In this document: positions 22,823-31,033 of the stretch, in pieces
Numbering within the stretch: position 1 is the stretch's first letter
Layout: each line of letters opens with the position of its first letter
NCBI GenBank assembly: GCA_028288965.1
Contig: JAQGHD010000026.1
Span: forward strand, 1 to 36,182
Origin: Candidatus Saccharimonadota bacterium
Lineage (GTDB): Bacteria > Patescibacteriota > Saccharimonadia > Saccharimonadales > JAQGHD01
DNA length: 36,182 bases
Reading direction: 5' to 3'
Notes under the pieces: model-generated
Told to the model about the DNA's origin: nothing
The model's database searches: none
Seen by the model: the letters and a program-made list of their open reading frames with translations, nothing else
Position numbers and translations under genes: made by a program

Positions 22823-25012
22823 ATGGCTAAGAAGAAAAAACAAAAGAGAAAAAAAGTAGACCAGGCTCCCAGTGAGCAAGCCACGTTTGCACCGTATGCA
22901 GTCGGTTTATTGCTAATGGTGGCCGCCTTATTTTTGCTTATGGGTGGCTTTGGCACTGGCGGCACATTACCGAAAGAGCTGTTTCGGGCTACCTACTGGC
23001 TCTTTGGCGTCGCAGCTTTCTTGCTCCCTGTTATTTTGGCCTATTTTGGCTTTATAAAATTTACCACAGAAGAAAAGAAGATTCCCTTGCTCAAGCTGGT
23101 GAGTATGCTGGCCCTGCTGGTGTCTGGCGCCAGCTGGTTTTACGTTGGCTTTGCCACGCCAGATGCCTTAGGCCCAACCGATATTGGTCCGGGCGGAAAA
23201 GTCGGCCAAGGCATTGGCCATGGTGTTTTAGGAGCCCTGGATAAAATGCCAGCGGCTATTTTGTTTTTTGTGTTGGCCCTGCTGGCCTTTTTCTTTACCT
23301 TTGGTATTTCGCCAAAAATTTTGCTTAGGCTTGGTGATTTATTTAAGCGAGCACCCAAAGAAGAAGGCGAGCTGGCCGATCTTAAGCAGCATGCCGAGCA
23401 CACCAACTTTACCCTAAACGAGGGAGTACCGGTGGAGCACAGTTCGGCACCGCGACTATCGACCTTTAAAAATAGTGCCCAGAAAGTAGCGCCGACCGAC
23501 ACCAAAGCCCTGACTACTGCCAGTGATCCGGATTGGCAATTTCCTTCAGTGAATTTACTTAATCAAAAGCAAGACAAAGCCAATGCTGGCGATGTAGAGG
23601 GTAATGCCAACATCATCAAAGAAACATTCGATAACTTTAATATAAATGTCGAGATGGAGGGTGCCAACATTGGCCCGCGGGTCACGCAATATACGCTCAA
23701 GCCGCCAGCCGGCGTCAAGCTCACTAAGATTGCCGCGCTCGATAATAACTTAGCACTTGATCTAGCCGCCCAATCCATCCGCATAGAAGCGCCAATTCCT
23801 GGGAAGCGCGCTGTCGGGATTGAAGTGCCAAATATCAAAGCTGCTACCGTGCGCTTGGCGAGTGTTATCACCAGCAGTCAGTGGCAAGAACTCAGTAATT
23901 CCTTAGGATTTGCCATTGGTAAAGATATTTCTGGAATACCGGTGGTGGCATCCTTAGATAAAATGCCGCACCTGTTAGTTGCCGGCCAAACCAACTCCGG
24001 TAAGTCGGTGATGATCAACACCATTTTAATGAGTTTGCTGTATCGCAATAGCCCCAGCGACCTAAAGTTAATTTTGGTTGACCCCAAGCACGTTGAGTTG
24101 GCTCCCTATGACGAAATTCCGCATCTGCTGACTAGCGTGATTACCGAACCAGAAAAATGTATAAGTGCGCTAAAGTGGGCAGTTGCCGAAATGGAACGCC
24201 GCTACCGGACACTGGCCGAAGCCAAACACCGTAACCTGAGTGAATACAACCAAGCGGGCAAGGGCGAAAATATGCCCTACATTGTGATTGTGATTGATGA
24301 GTTGGCCGATCTTATGATGATGGCCGCTCGTGATGTAGAGGCTTTGATTGTGCGCATTGCCCAAAAAGCCCGCGCCGTGGGGATTCATTTAGTGATTGCG
24401 ACCCAGCGACCCAGTGTCGACATTATTACTGGGCTGATTAAAGCTAACATCCCGGCTCGGATTGCCTTTACCGTGGCTAGCCAGGTAGATTCGCGGACCA
24501 TTATTGACCAAGCGGGGTCTGAAAAGCTGCTTGGCCAAGGTGACATGTTGCTCAGTACGGCCGATATGGCTAAGCCCAAGCGTGTCCAGGGTGCCTTAGT
24601 GGAAATAGATGAAGTCCAAAAGGTAACTGACTTTTTGCGTATGCAGCGTCCGCCCCAGTATGATGATGAGATTATTAGCCAGCCGGTTCAACTCAATGGC
24701 CGCGGTGGGGTAGTCACGGATTACGGTGCCAATGATGCTGATGATGACATGTGGAAAGATGCTGTACGAGTGGTCATAGAGGGCCGTAAGGCCAGCACCA
24801 GCTTGCTGCAACGCCGGCTGCGGGTAGGCTATGCCCGGGCTGCTCGTTTGATAGAAACCATGGAAGAACAGGGTATTGTTGGCCCAGCCGATGGTTCCCG
24901 CCCGCGTGAAGTGCTAGTCAGTAACATGGACGAAGTTTTTGCCGAGCGTTCTATCCCATCCTCTACCAAGGATATTTACGATGAGATTCCTGATGTGGAG
25001 CCCGAAGAATAG
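22823..25012 (+). CDS. ftsK: DNA translocase FtsK/SpoIIIE
   Basis: FtsK pumps chromosomal DNA through the division septum. The protein (729 residues) has a basic start, four membrane helices (about 23-42, 54-74, 93-112, 146-166), a short linker instead of the long one in E. coli, an alpha/beta motor with Walker A AGQTNSGKS (about 386-394) and Walker B IVIVIDELADLMM, and a C-terminal winged-helix gamma domain (about 640-710; ASTSLLQRRLRVGYARAARL) that reads oriented DNA sites. The compact form is common outside Proteobacteria. Confidence 0.97.
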   Translation: MAKKKKQKRKKVDQAPSEQATFAPYAVGLLLMVAALFLLMGGFGTGGTLPKELFRATYWLFGVAAFLLPVILAYFGFIKFTTEEKKIPLLKLVSMLALLVSGASWFYVGFATPDALGPTDIGPGGKVGQGIGHGVLGALDKMPAAILFFVLALLAFFFTFGISPKILLRLGDLFKRAPKEEGELADLKQHAEHTNFTLNEGVPVEHSSAPRLSTFKNSAQKVAPTDTKALTTASDPDWQFPSVNLLNQKQDKANAGDVEGNANIIKETFDNFNINVEMEGANIGPRVTQYTLKPPAGVKLTKIAALDNNLALDLAAQSIRIEAPIPGKRAVGIEVPNIKAATVRLASVITSSQWQELSNSLGFAIGKDISGIPVVASLDKMPHLLVAGQTNSGKSVMINTILMSLLYRNSPSDLKLILVDPKHVELAPYDEIPHLLTSVITEPEKCISALKWAVAEMERRYRTLAEAKHRNLSEYNQAGKGENMPYIVIVIDELADLMMMAARDVEALIVRIAQKARAVGIHLVIATQRPSVDIITGLIKANIPARIAFTVASQVDSRTIIDQAGSEKLLGQGDMLLSTADMAKPKRVQGALVEIDEVQKVTDFLRMQRPPQYDDEIISQPVQLNGRGGVVTDYGANDADDDMWKDAVRVVIEGRKASTSLLQRRLRVGYARAARLIETMEEQGIVGPADGSRPREVLVSNMDEVFAERSIPSSTKDIYDEIPDVEPEE

Positions 25013-25018
25013 CCACGT

Positions 25019-26473
25019 ATGAAGCAGCACGAGCATCCGTACCAAAAAAGAATGCGATCACTGCGCCATATCGGCACGGTGCAAATTGCCATTTTAGTCG
25101 GCATTATGGTGGCAATAGTTGGTGTGCGCTTGCAAACGCTGGGATTGGCATACACGGGTGATCACGCGGCCTGTTCGCCGGTATCTGTCAGCAAAACTAC
25201 TGTCCAAACCAGTGAAACGTTTTCCGCCAACATTACCATGCTCAACAATGGTACGACTACCTGGACACCGGCTAGATATGAATTAAACGACGTCTATGGT
25301 TACTGGAATTACAGAGGTACCAGTTTATCTAAGACCAACGTGAGCCCAGGCAGCTCATTCACCTTCCGGGTGACAGCCACGGCTCCCACTACCGCCGGCA
25401 GCTATCCCTTTGGCGGCCGCATGTGGCTGATTGGCGTGGGGGCCATTCATAACGCTTGTGCGCCACTATCAATTACTGTTAAGGCCCCATCTCCAACTCC
25501 TAACCCCACACCAAACCCAACTCCCAATCCGACTCCGACACCCACCCCAACTCCTAAGCCCACTCCAAAACCCGTCACTAAACCGGGTACCCAACCATCT
25601 GGCTCTGGTCAAACGCAGACGGCCACCCCAGATACTACTGCTCCTTCTACTCCAACCGATTTTACAGCCGTTTCGGATGATACCAACAAAACCATTGTGC
25701 TACAGTGGCAGGCCGCAACAGATGACAGAGGCGTTAGCGCCTATCAGCTAGAGCGTTCTAGCGACCAACAAAACTGGAGCGTACTAAGCGATAAAATTAC
25801 CGATCTTCGCTACGAGGACACTAATGTAGACTTCACGACCCATTACTATTATCAATTAAAGGCGCTGGATGCGGCGGGCAATAGCTCGGACTATGTTAAA
25901 GCTGATTCAACGGCTTCTGGCTTTAAGGCCAATACCCAACCCAATAGTGACACTCAAATCACCTCAGAAGATAAAATTGCCACGGTGCTGATCCTATCAG
26001 GATCCCTCGATGCCGAATCCTTCTGTACCCTTGATTCTTCCACTAACACCCTAGCTCCCAATATCAGTGGCTACAAAACGATAACCGGGCCGTATGAACT
26101 AATTTGCCGTGACAGCGCTGGTACGCCGCAGCTAAGCTTTAAAAAGCCACTGAGCTTAACCGCGCAGTTATCGGCGGCTCAGGTGAAGGGGATAAAGGCC
26201 GCAGCCTATTTTGGGCACAAAGACAGCTGGCAGCCACTCAAGATTAAGGCGCACGATAAAAAGAAATATGTTGATAACGTCGAGCTCAAAGATTATCGCA
26301 CCTTTGCCATATTAGGAAAGCAAAAGAAGGCTTCGGTGCTAGTGGTGATCTTTAAGATAATAATCGTTATTGGCGGCCTTATATTCTTGGTATTGTTTGG
26401 TCTGCGCTTTATGGTTCGTAAAAAAGCCGAGCGCGAATACGAAGATTACCTACGCAAATCCCAAGGCCTTTAG
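25019..26473 (+). CDS. Surface protein with NBR1-like and fibronectin type III domains
   Basis: A 484-residue secreted or anchored protein: N-terminal signal/anchor helix (about 20-40), an Ig-like domain with the NBR1-central-domain pattern (LNNGTTTWTP and PGSSFTFRVTATAPTTAGSY; about 58-150), a Pro spacer of repeated TPNP/TPTP units (about 158-190), a fibronectin type III domain (about 205-300; DTTAPSTPTDF start, AAGNSSDY end), a further unknown region, and a C-terminal helix (about 440-463) followed by basic residues. Extracellular adhesion is inferred. It starts 6 bases after ftsK, without a ribosome site. Confidence 0.85.
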   Translation: MKQHEHPYQKRMRSLRHIGTVQIAILVGIMVAIVGVRLQTLGLAYTGDHAACSPVSVSKTTVQTSETFSANITMLNNGTTTWTPARYELNDVYGYWNYRGTSLSKTNVSPGSSFTFRVTATAPTTAGSYPFGGRMWLIGVGAIHNACAPLSITVKAPSPTPNPTPNPTPNPTPTPTPTPKPTPKPVTKPGTQPSGSGQTQTATPDTTAPSTPTDFTAVSDDTNKTIVLQWQAATDDRGVSAYQLERSSDQQNWSVLSDKITDLRYEDTNVDFTTHYYYQLKALDAAGNSSDYVKADSTASGFKANTQPNSDTQITSEDKIATVLILSGSLDAESFCTLDSSTNTLAPNISGYKTITGPYELICRDSAGTPQLSFKKPLSLTAQLSAAQVKGIKAAAYFGHKDSWQPLKIKAHDKKKYVDNVELKDYRTFAILGKQKKASVLVVIFKIIIVIGGLIFLVLFGLRFMVRKKAEREYEDYLRKSQGL

Positions 26474-26528
26474 CGCCAATCACTTGCTAAAGCTATAGCA
26501 GTTCTTCTACTATTACTATATAAACTTT

Positions 26529-26532
26529 GGAG
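26529..26532 (+). promoter_or_regulatory. Ribosome site (GGAG) for the following gene
   Basis: GGAG lies 5 bases before the GTG at 26538, favouring that start over the overlapping GTG at 26532. Confidence 0.45.
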
Positions 26533-26537
26533 TGATT

Positions 26538-27284
26538 GTGCCTGCAGAACTTCTCCTGACTCCTCAAGACGAATTAACGCATCTGCCGCTCCCTTTACTA
26601 CCCCTAAATCTCAACCACGAACATGAAATCCGTGATCGGCATCATCATGCTCATCCGCGGAGGAGTCCCTTATTGGAGGGGCTTGGTGGGACAGCCGTTC
26701 GGCACAGCCGGGTGCAACGCACGGCTTATGCGGATCATCATTGGGAAACACAAGGCTATCATAGTGTCTTTGGTGGGCCCGAGCTGCCACAAACAGCCGA
26801 AGAACAATTCAAATGGGTGACCTGGGCCAGCGCCGGCTATATTCCCGAGCAAGCCGTTGCCATGACTCTTGATGGCTATAAACGCGTAATGTTATCAACC
26901 CAACAGCGTGCTCAGCTATGGGGAAACAATGAAATATGGGTGGCTTCAAGGGGAGATGTCAAAAGCTTTATGGTTGATTACTTGATTAATCAGGGCTACG
27001 GCGAACTTAATGTTAAGCGTGCGCTCGAAAAGTTCCTCAAAGCGTCTGACAGAGGACGAAAAATTGAACTGGCGAGTTTTATACTGTCTCAGCTCAGCGA
27101 ACGAGCGGTATCACCCATTCATGACAGCTATAAATTTGCTCGCCGGCAAGGTTTTATTCACGAGTCTAAACCTAGGACTTCTAGCCGGTTAGTAAAACGT
27201 ACGGTCATGTCCTCCCGAAAAAGCATGAATCAAGTAATCGGCAAACTGGAACTAAATGGTGCTGCCTACCTGCAGGTCGCTTAG
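26538..27284 (+). CDS. Protein of unknown function
   Basis: A protein of about 248 residues. The first 80 residues are low in structure, rich in Pro, Leu, His and Arg (LPLPLLPLN, HHHAHPRR). The rest looks helical (GYIPEQAVAMTLDGYKRVM, ALEKFLKASDRGRKIELASF, ending VMSSRKSMNQVIGKLELNG). No membrane helix, signal peptide or known motif. The His-rich stretch might bind metal, but that is a guess. It lies between the surface protein and rpsF, with a separate promoter after it. Confidence 0.6.
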   Translation: MPAELLLTPQDELTHLPLPLLPLNLNHEHEIRDRHHHAHPRRSPLLEGLGGTAVRHSRVQRTAYADHHWETQGYHSVFGGPELPQTAEEQFKWVTWASAGYIPEQAVAMTLDGYKRVMLSTQQRAQLWGNNEIWVASRGDVKSFMVDYLINQGYGELNVKRALEKFLKASDRGRKIELASFILSQLSERAVSPIHDSYKFARRQGFIHESKPRTSSRLVKRTVMSSRKSMNQVIGKLELNGAAYLQVA

Positions 27285-27288
27285 GCAG

Positions 27289-27317
27289 TTGCTTAATTCA
27301 CCTCTGTAAGCTATACT
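27289..27317 (+). promoter_or_regulatory. rpsF operon promoter (TTGCTT-N17-TATACT)
   Basis: A good -35 and -10 at 17-base spacing. Transcription would begin near 27324 and give a leader of about 70 bases. Confidence 0.6.
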
Positions 27318-27322
27318 CTCTT

Positions 27323-27336
27323 AGTTATTAATAACT
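27323..27336 (+). promoter_or_regulatory. Perfect 14-bp palindrome at the rpsF start site
   Basis: AGTTATTAATAACT equals its own reverse complement and lies on the predicted start site. It could be an operator or, in RNA, a weak hairpin. Confidence 0.45.
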
Positions 27337-27339
27337 TCA

Positions 27340-27366
27340 GCTTGCGTCCCCCAGTGAGCGCAGGCC
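27340..27366 (+). other. Possible hairpin in the rpsF leader
   Basis: CTTGCG (27341-27346) can pair with CGCAGG (27359-27364) across a 12-base C-rich loop. Many bacteria have an S6:S18-binding leader here, but the CCG feature of that motif is not evident. Confidence 0.3.
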
Positions 27367-27393
27367 ATAAGACCAGAAGGAAGGAATATACCA

Positions 27394-27783
27394 GTGCAAC
27401 AGTACGAAATTGCCGTATTGTATCACCCAGATCTAGAAATAGATCTAGATAAAGCTACCGCCAAAGTCGAGAAGATCTTCAAAGACAACGGCGGTAAGGT
27501 GGTCAATATGGATAACTGGGGTAAGCGCAAGCTAGCCTACACCATCAAAAAGCAAGATCACGCCGTGTACGTATTTTATACGGTTGAATTGCCAGCTGAG
27601 AGTGTGCGTAAGTTAGAAAGCACTATGAACATTACCGATGAGGTGATCCGTTTTCTGATTACGCGCCCCGATCTTAAAGCTATCGCCAAGGCCGAAGCCG
27701 CTAAAGCCGAAAAGGCTAAAAAAGCCGCTGAGCGTGGTGATCGAGCCGAAGCCGAAGAAGAAACCAACACTAAAGAAGAGTAA
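27394..27783 (+). CDS. rpsF: Ribosomal protein bS6
   Basis: S6 binds S18 on the platform of the small subunit. The protein has the S6 fold order (YEIAVLYHPDLEIDLDKAT, DNWGKRKLAYTIKKQDHAVY, FYTVELPAESVRKLES, DEVIRFLITR) and, at 129 residues, a charged Ala/Lys/Glu tail of about 30 residues. The start is a GTG behind an AAGGAAGG ribosome site. First gene of the rpsF-ssb-rpsR-efp-tlyA run. Confidence 0.96.
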   Translation: MQQYEIAVLYHPDLEIDLDKATAKVEKIFKDNGGKVVNMDNWGKRKLAYTIKKQDHAVYVFYTVELPAESVRKLESTMNITDEVIRFLITRPDLKAIAKAEAAKAEKAKKAAERGDRAEAEEETNTKEE

Positions 27784-27859
27784 ATCGCTCGTGCTTGACT
27801 TAGGTCCAGCGCGGAGCTAACGTAAGAATACTAATTAACGCATAAGACATAGTTCTTAT

Positions 27860-27866
27860 AAGGAGG
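27860..27866 (+). promoter_or_regulatory. Strong ribosome site that sets the ssb start
   Basis: AAGGAGG is the perfect anti-16S match, 5 bases before the ATG at 27872; the GTG three bases earlier is too close. Confidence 0.7.
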
Positions 27867-27871
27867 GCGTG

Positions 27872-28366
27872 ATGGCAGCAAGAAGCCTCAATCAAGTAAA
27901 TTTAATGGGGAATCTCACTCGGGATCCCGAACTACGGCAAACACCGAATGGCCAAAACGTTTGTAGTTTTAGCCTGGCACTGAACCGCAGTTACAAAGAC
28001 GCTTCGGGCGAATGGCAAGAAGCCACCGATTACATTGACATCGTAGCCTGGGGACCACTAGCGGAGCGGGTAGCCCAATACCTGAGCCGCGGTCGTCGGT
28101 GTTTGGTAGTTGGCCGGCTTCAAAGCCGCAGCTGGGAACAAGATGGACAGAAGCGCAGCAAAGTAGAAGTGTTGGCCAATGACGTGACATTTCTAGACAG
28201 CCGTGGCAGTAGCGACAATAGTGGTGGTAACAGCTTTGACCAAACTGCTCCAGCGGTCGCTGCTCCAGCCAGCAAACCAGCTCCCAGCAAGACTAAGAAG
28301 AAAGACGACGTCGTCATAGAAGACGTCGGTGATGAACCAATCAACCTAGATGACATACCATTCTAA
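27872..28366 (+). CDS. ssb: Single-stranded DNA-binding protein
   Basis: SSB coats single-stranded DNA in replication and repair. The OB fold is clear (LNQVNLMGNLTRDPELRQTP, SFSLALNRSY, DYIDIVAWGPLAERVAQYL, GRLQSRSWEQDGQKRSKVEV), then a Ser/Gly/Ala-rich linker and an acidic tip ending in DDIPF, the site that recruits partner proteins. 164 residues, normal length. It lies between the two small-subunit genes as usual. Confidence 0.97.
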   Translation: MAARSLNQVNLMGNLTRDPELRQTPNGQNVCSFSLALNRSYKDASGEWQEATDYIDIVAWGPLAERVAQYLSRGRRCLVVGRLQSRSWEQDGQKRSKVEVLANDVTFLDSRGSSDNSGGNSFDQTAPAVAAPASKPAPSKTKKKDDVVIEDVGDEPINLDDIPF

Positions 28367-28379
28367 AGGAGAACAATAG

Positions 28380-28583
28380 ATGGCAAAGATATTTAAACAC
28401 CGAACGGACGTAGCTTACTTTGACTACAAGGACTTTAAGACCTTGCAACGCTACGTTAACGTATATGGACAGATCGAGTCTCGCAAGAAAACCGGTTTGA
28501 CCGAGAGTCAGCAGCGCCGCCTGAGCAAGGCTATCAAGCGGGCTCGCCATATTGCACTATTACCATTTGTATCTAACGGGTAG
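28380..28583 (+). CDS. rpsR: Ribosomal protein bS18
   Basis: A 67-residue S18, partner of S6. Typical: FDYKDFKTLQRYVNVYGQI and SKAIKRARHIALLPF. A good AAAGGAG ribosome site is 7-8 bases upstream. The usual next gene, rplI (L9), is missing and efp follows directly. Confidence 0.96.
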   Translation: MAKIFKHRTDVAYFDYKDFKTLQRYVNVYGQIESRKKTGLTESQQRRLSKAIKRARHIALLPFVSNG

Positions 28584-28590
28584 GGCAGGC

Positions 28591-29157
28591 ATGGCTTTAG
28601 GTGTAACCGATCTCAAGAAAGGGACGATTTTTCAGTGGGAAGGCGTGCCCTATAAAGTGGTGGACTATTCCCAAAAGGTAGTGGGACGCGGCGGCTCGAT
28701 TGTAAATGTACGTATTAAAAGCCTGGTAGATGGCCGCGTGCTAGAGAAAACCTTCAAGGGTAACGAGCAACTCGACAGAGCCGACGTTACTAATAAGAAT
28801 GTCCAGTACCTCTATAACGATGGGGTTAACTTTTATTTTATGGATCAAGATAGTTACGAGCAATTTGAGCTGCCTGTGGACGTAATTGGTGACCAAGCTG
28901 GCTACATGAAAGAGGGTGATAGTGTGCAGGCCCAGCTATTTGATGGACAGGTTATCAACATTGAGCTCCCAAAAAACGTGCCGCTTAAAGTTACCTACAC
29001 CGAGAACGTTGTAAAGGGCGATACCAGCTCATCTATAACCAAAGACGCCGAACTAGAAACGGGCATACGCGTACGGGTGCCAGCTTTTATCAAACAGGGA
29101 GATCTAATAAGTGTAGATACTGCCAATGGTACCTACCGCGAGCGTGTGAAGGGCTAA
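28591..29157 (+). CDS. efp: Elongation factor P
   Basis: EF-P relieves ribosomes stalled on proline runs. The protein has 188 residues and three beta-barrel domains (start MALGVTDLKKGTIF, end ISVDTANGTYRERVKG). The residue at the tip of the domain-I loop, which enters the peptidyl-transferase centre, is Arg33 (VVGRGGS) rather than the Lys of E. coli and Bacillus. I chose the ATG at 28591, the family start; an upstream frame overlaps rpsR. Pro-rich proteins in this window (13830, 25019 genes) are likely clients. Confidence 0.95.
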   Translation: MALGVTDLKKGTIFQWEGVPYKVVDYSQKVVGRGGSIVNVRIKSLVDGRVLEKTFKGNEQLDRADVTNKNVQYLYNDGVNFYFMDQDSYEQFELPVDVIGDQAGYMKEGDSVQAQLFDGQVINIELPKNVPLKVTYTENVVKGDTSSSITKDAELETGIRVRVPAFIKQGDLISVDTANGTYRERVKG

Positions 29158-29883
29158 ATGGCTAAGCAGCGGCTCGACCAAGCGCTGGTAAGTATCGGAC
29201 TGTTGGCAACCCGTAGTCAGGCGGAGAGCTACATCAAACTCGGACACGTAACCGTCAATCGCCAGGTAGTGCGTAAGCCCGGACAGCTGGTTACAGATAG
29301 CGATGTCCTAAAACTGACTACCAAAGAGCAGTACGTCAGTCGGGCCGGGCTTAAATTGGCCTCTGTAACCAAAACGCTGGGACTTTACTTTAAAGATAAG
29401 GTGGTGCTTGATGTTGGGAGTTCCACGGGTGGTTTTACTGATTATGCCTTGCAACATGGAGCGGCTAAGGTCATAGCCGTAGAGGTGGGTAAGGACCAGC
29501 TCCATCCCTCGCTTCGTGGAAATCCTCGTATTGAACTCCACGAACAAACAGACATAAAAACTATTACCGAACTATCTACTCCGGCTGACATTGTGCTCAT
29601 AGACGTATCGTTTATTTCGTTACGAGATATTTTGCCATATATTACTAAACTTGTTCAGCCCCAAGCCCAAATTGTAGCCATGGTTAAGCCCCAATTTGAA
29701 GCCAGTGGCAGTGGGGTAAAACACAAAGGTATCATCAAAAACGACCGAATTCGTCGCGAAATTTTGAAAGATTTTGAGGCTTGGGCACAAAAGTTATTCA
29801 TAACTGCAGACAAAGCAGACTCATCAGTAACAGGGGCAAAAGGCAACCTAGAGCGATTTTACTTACTAAAAGTAGTCAACTAG
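29158..29883 (+). CDS. tlyA: TlyA-family rRNA 2'-O-methyltransferase
   Basis: TlyA methylates ribose 2'-OH in 16S and 23S rRNA; the mycobacterial enzyme also makes ribosomes sensitive to capreomycin. An S4 RNA-binding domain (2-60; RLDQALVSIGLLATRSQAE) is followed by a Rossmann methyltransferase (SAM motif LDVGSSTGGFTDYAL, about 82-96) with the K-D-K-E-type residues (DVSFIS, VKPQFE). 241 residues, normal length. The ATG follows the efp stop without a gap. Confidence 0.94.
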   Translation: MAKQRLDQALVSIGLLATRSQAESYIKLGHVTVNRQVVRKPGQLVTDSDVLKLTTKEQYVSRAGLKLASVTKTLGLYFKDKVVLDVGSSTGGFTDYALQHGAAKVIAVEVGKDQLHPSLRGNPRIELHEQTDIKTITELSTPADIVLIDVSFISLRDILPYITKLVQPQAQIVAMVKPQFEASGSGVKHKGIIKNDRIRREILKDFEAWAQKLFITADKADSSVTGAKGNLERFYLLKVVN

Positions 29884-29914
29884 CAAAACTCAAAAACATA
29901 CTACAACACACAAA

Positions 29915-29943
29915 TTGACAAAAAGGCGAAACTACGCTATAAT
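29915..29943 (+). promoter_or_regulatory. Consensus promoter (TTGACA-N17-TATAAT)
   Basis: Perfect boxes at ideal spacing for the serine-hydrolase gene. The leader of about 28 bases is almost all A/T with no Shine-Dalgarno site. Confidence 0.8.
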
Positions 29944-29978
29944 GAAGCTATTAAAACCTAAAACAAAAATAAAACAAA

Positions 29979-30980
29979 ATGGCTTTATTAAGTTCCACAA
30001 TCAACGGTTACTGGTTAGCTACCGACTACGACCTGAAGCAATTCAGAGAAAAATTACTGCTGGCTTTTATTCGTTTAAAGTCGGCTTCTTACGGGTTGGT
30101 ACTCACCAACATCTTAACAGGCCTATTCATTTTACAGCTGGTCTACATTTTGCCATTTAGTCAGGTATACGCCATGAGCAATAACATCACGACAGCTGAT
30201 ACTGGGTATCAAAGGGTGCAAGCCCAGCTGTCACAACGGGCCCTAACGCCTGTACCCAAAGAGCAACCTAAACCAGTTGCCCCGGCAGTGGCCGCTCCAC
30301 CTAAAGTCCAGACCCTACAGTCAATTGTGAGTGCTTGGCAGGCAAGCCATAAGGGAGAATACAGTATTGTTATGCGCAGCCTTGATGGCAGGACCAATGC
30401 CGCCTACGCTGGAAATACTCAGTTTGTCAGCGCTAGTATTTATAAGCTGTACGTGGCCTATGCGGTTTACACCAAGATGGCCGCCGGGGAGATGCAACCA
30501 GGAACCGTAACCTCTACGGGCTCTAACGTGGACTACTGCCTAAATGCGATGATTGTGGTGTCGGACAACGACTGTGCCCATGCCTTACTCAATATGGTGG
30601 GACCCAACACGGCAGAAGCCATGGTTCATCAGCATGGGTTTACCAATACGTTTCTAGCTAGTCAGACAAGTTTTATTACTACCGCAAGGGACACAGCTCA
30701 GCTGCTCACTGAGTTAGAATCAGGCACATTGATCAGGGCTGATTACCGGCAAAGTTTGCTGGGACACATGAGCCAACAGATATACCGAAGCGGCATCCCG
30801 GCCGGATCAAAAGGTATACGCGTAGCTGATAAAGTTGGCTATATAGATAGCTACAACCACGATGCTGGAATTGTCTACCATCCAAGCGGTAAGTACGTGT
30901 TGGTCATCCTAAGCTCGGGCTCTAGTTATGCCAACATTGCCGATTTGACTCGTCAAATCAATGCTTACATGAGTAAGTAA
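29979..30980 (+). CDS. Membrane-anchored serine beta-lactamase/PBP-like protein
   Basis: The protein has 333 residues, an N-terminal helix (about 41-66), a Pro/Ala spacer (88-105) and an extracytoplasmic class-A beta-lactamase-like domain. The three active-site motifs are present: S153-I-Y-K156, S195-D-N197 and K285-V-G287 (KTG box). The omega-loop Glu that deacylates penicillin in class-A enzymes is not seen; the region is shortened (FLASQTSF). So a peptidoglycan peptidase or other serine hydrolase is more likely than a true beta-lactamase. It is under a consensus promoter and appears monocistronic. Confidence 0.85.
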   Translation: MALLSSTINGYWLATDYDLKQFREKLLLAFIRLKSASYGLVLTNILTGLFILQLVYILPFSQVYAMSNNITTADTGYQRVQAQLSQRALTPVPKEQPKPVAPAVAAPPKVQTLQSIVSAWQASHKGEYSIVMRSLDGRTNAAYAGNTQFVSASIYKLYVAYAVYTKMAAGEMQPGTVTSTGSNVDYCLNAMIVVSDNDCAHALLNMVGPNTAEAMVHQHGFTNTFLASQTSFITTARDTAQLLTELESGTLIRADYRQSLLGHMSQQIYRSGIPAGSKGIRVADKVGYIDSYNHDAGIVYHPSGKYVLVILSSGSSYANIADLTRQINAYMSK

Positions 30981-31017
30981 CCTCCAAAAAGTCCGTTGGC
31001 TACCACAGTAACGCTTA

Positions 31018-31026
31018 TGCTATGCT
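31018..31026 (+). promoter_or_regulatory. Extended -10 (TGCTATGCT)
   Basis: TGC-TATGCT ends 7 bases before the ATG at 31034, which supports that start over the ATG at 31022 inside the box. Confidence 0.45.
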
Positions 31027-31033
31027 GGCACAT

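Noticed and set aside
25431-25751. Open frame inside the Pro-rich surface-protein gene
   Set aside because: It is a by-product of the C-rich repeat region, with low-complexity Leu/Pro content.
27795-27823. TTGACT with a weak -10 before ssb
   Set aside because: The -10 at the right spacing (TAACGT) is poor; ssb is more simply read as part of the rpsF operon.
28552-28590. Upstream extension of efp overlapping rpsR
   Set aside because: The extra 13 residues are not part of the EF-P family N-terminus and overlap the rpsR 3' end.
29915-30160. Frame overlapping the serine-hydrolase start
   Set aside because: It begins inside the consensus promoter and is out of frame with the recognised protein.
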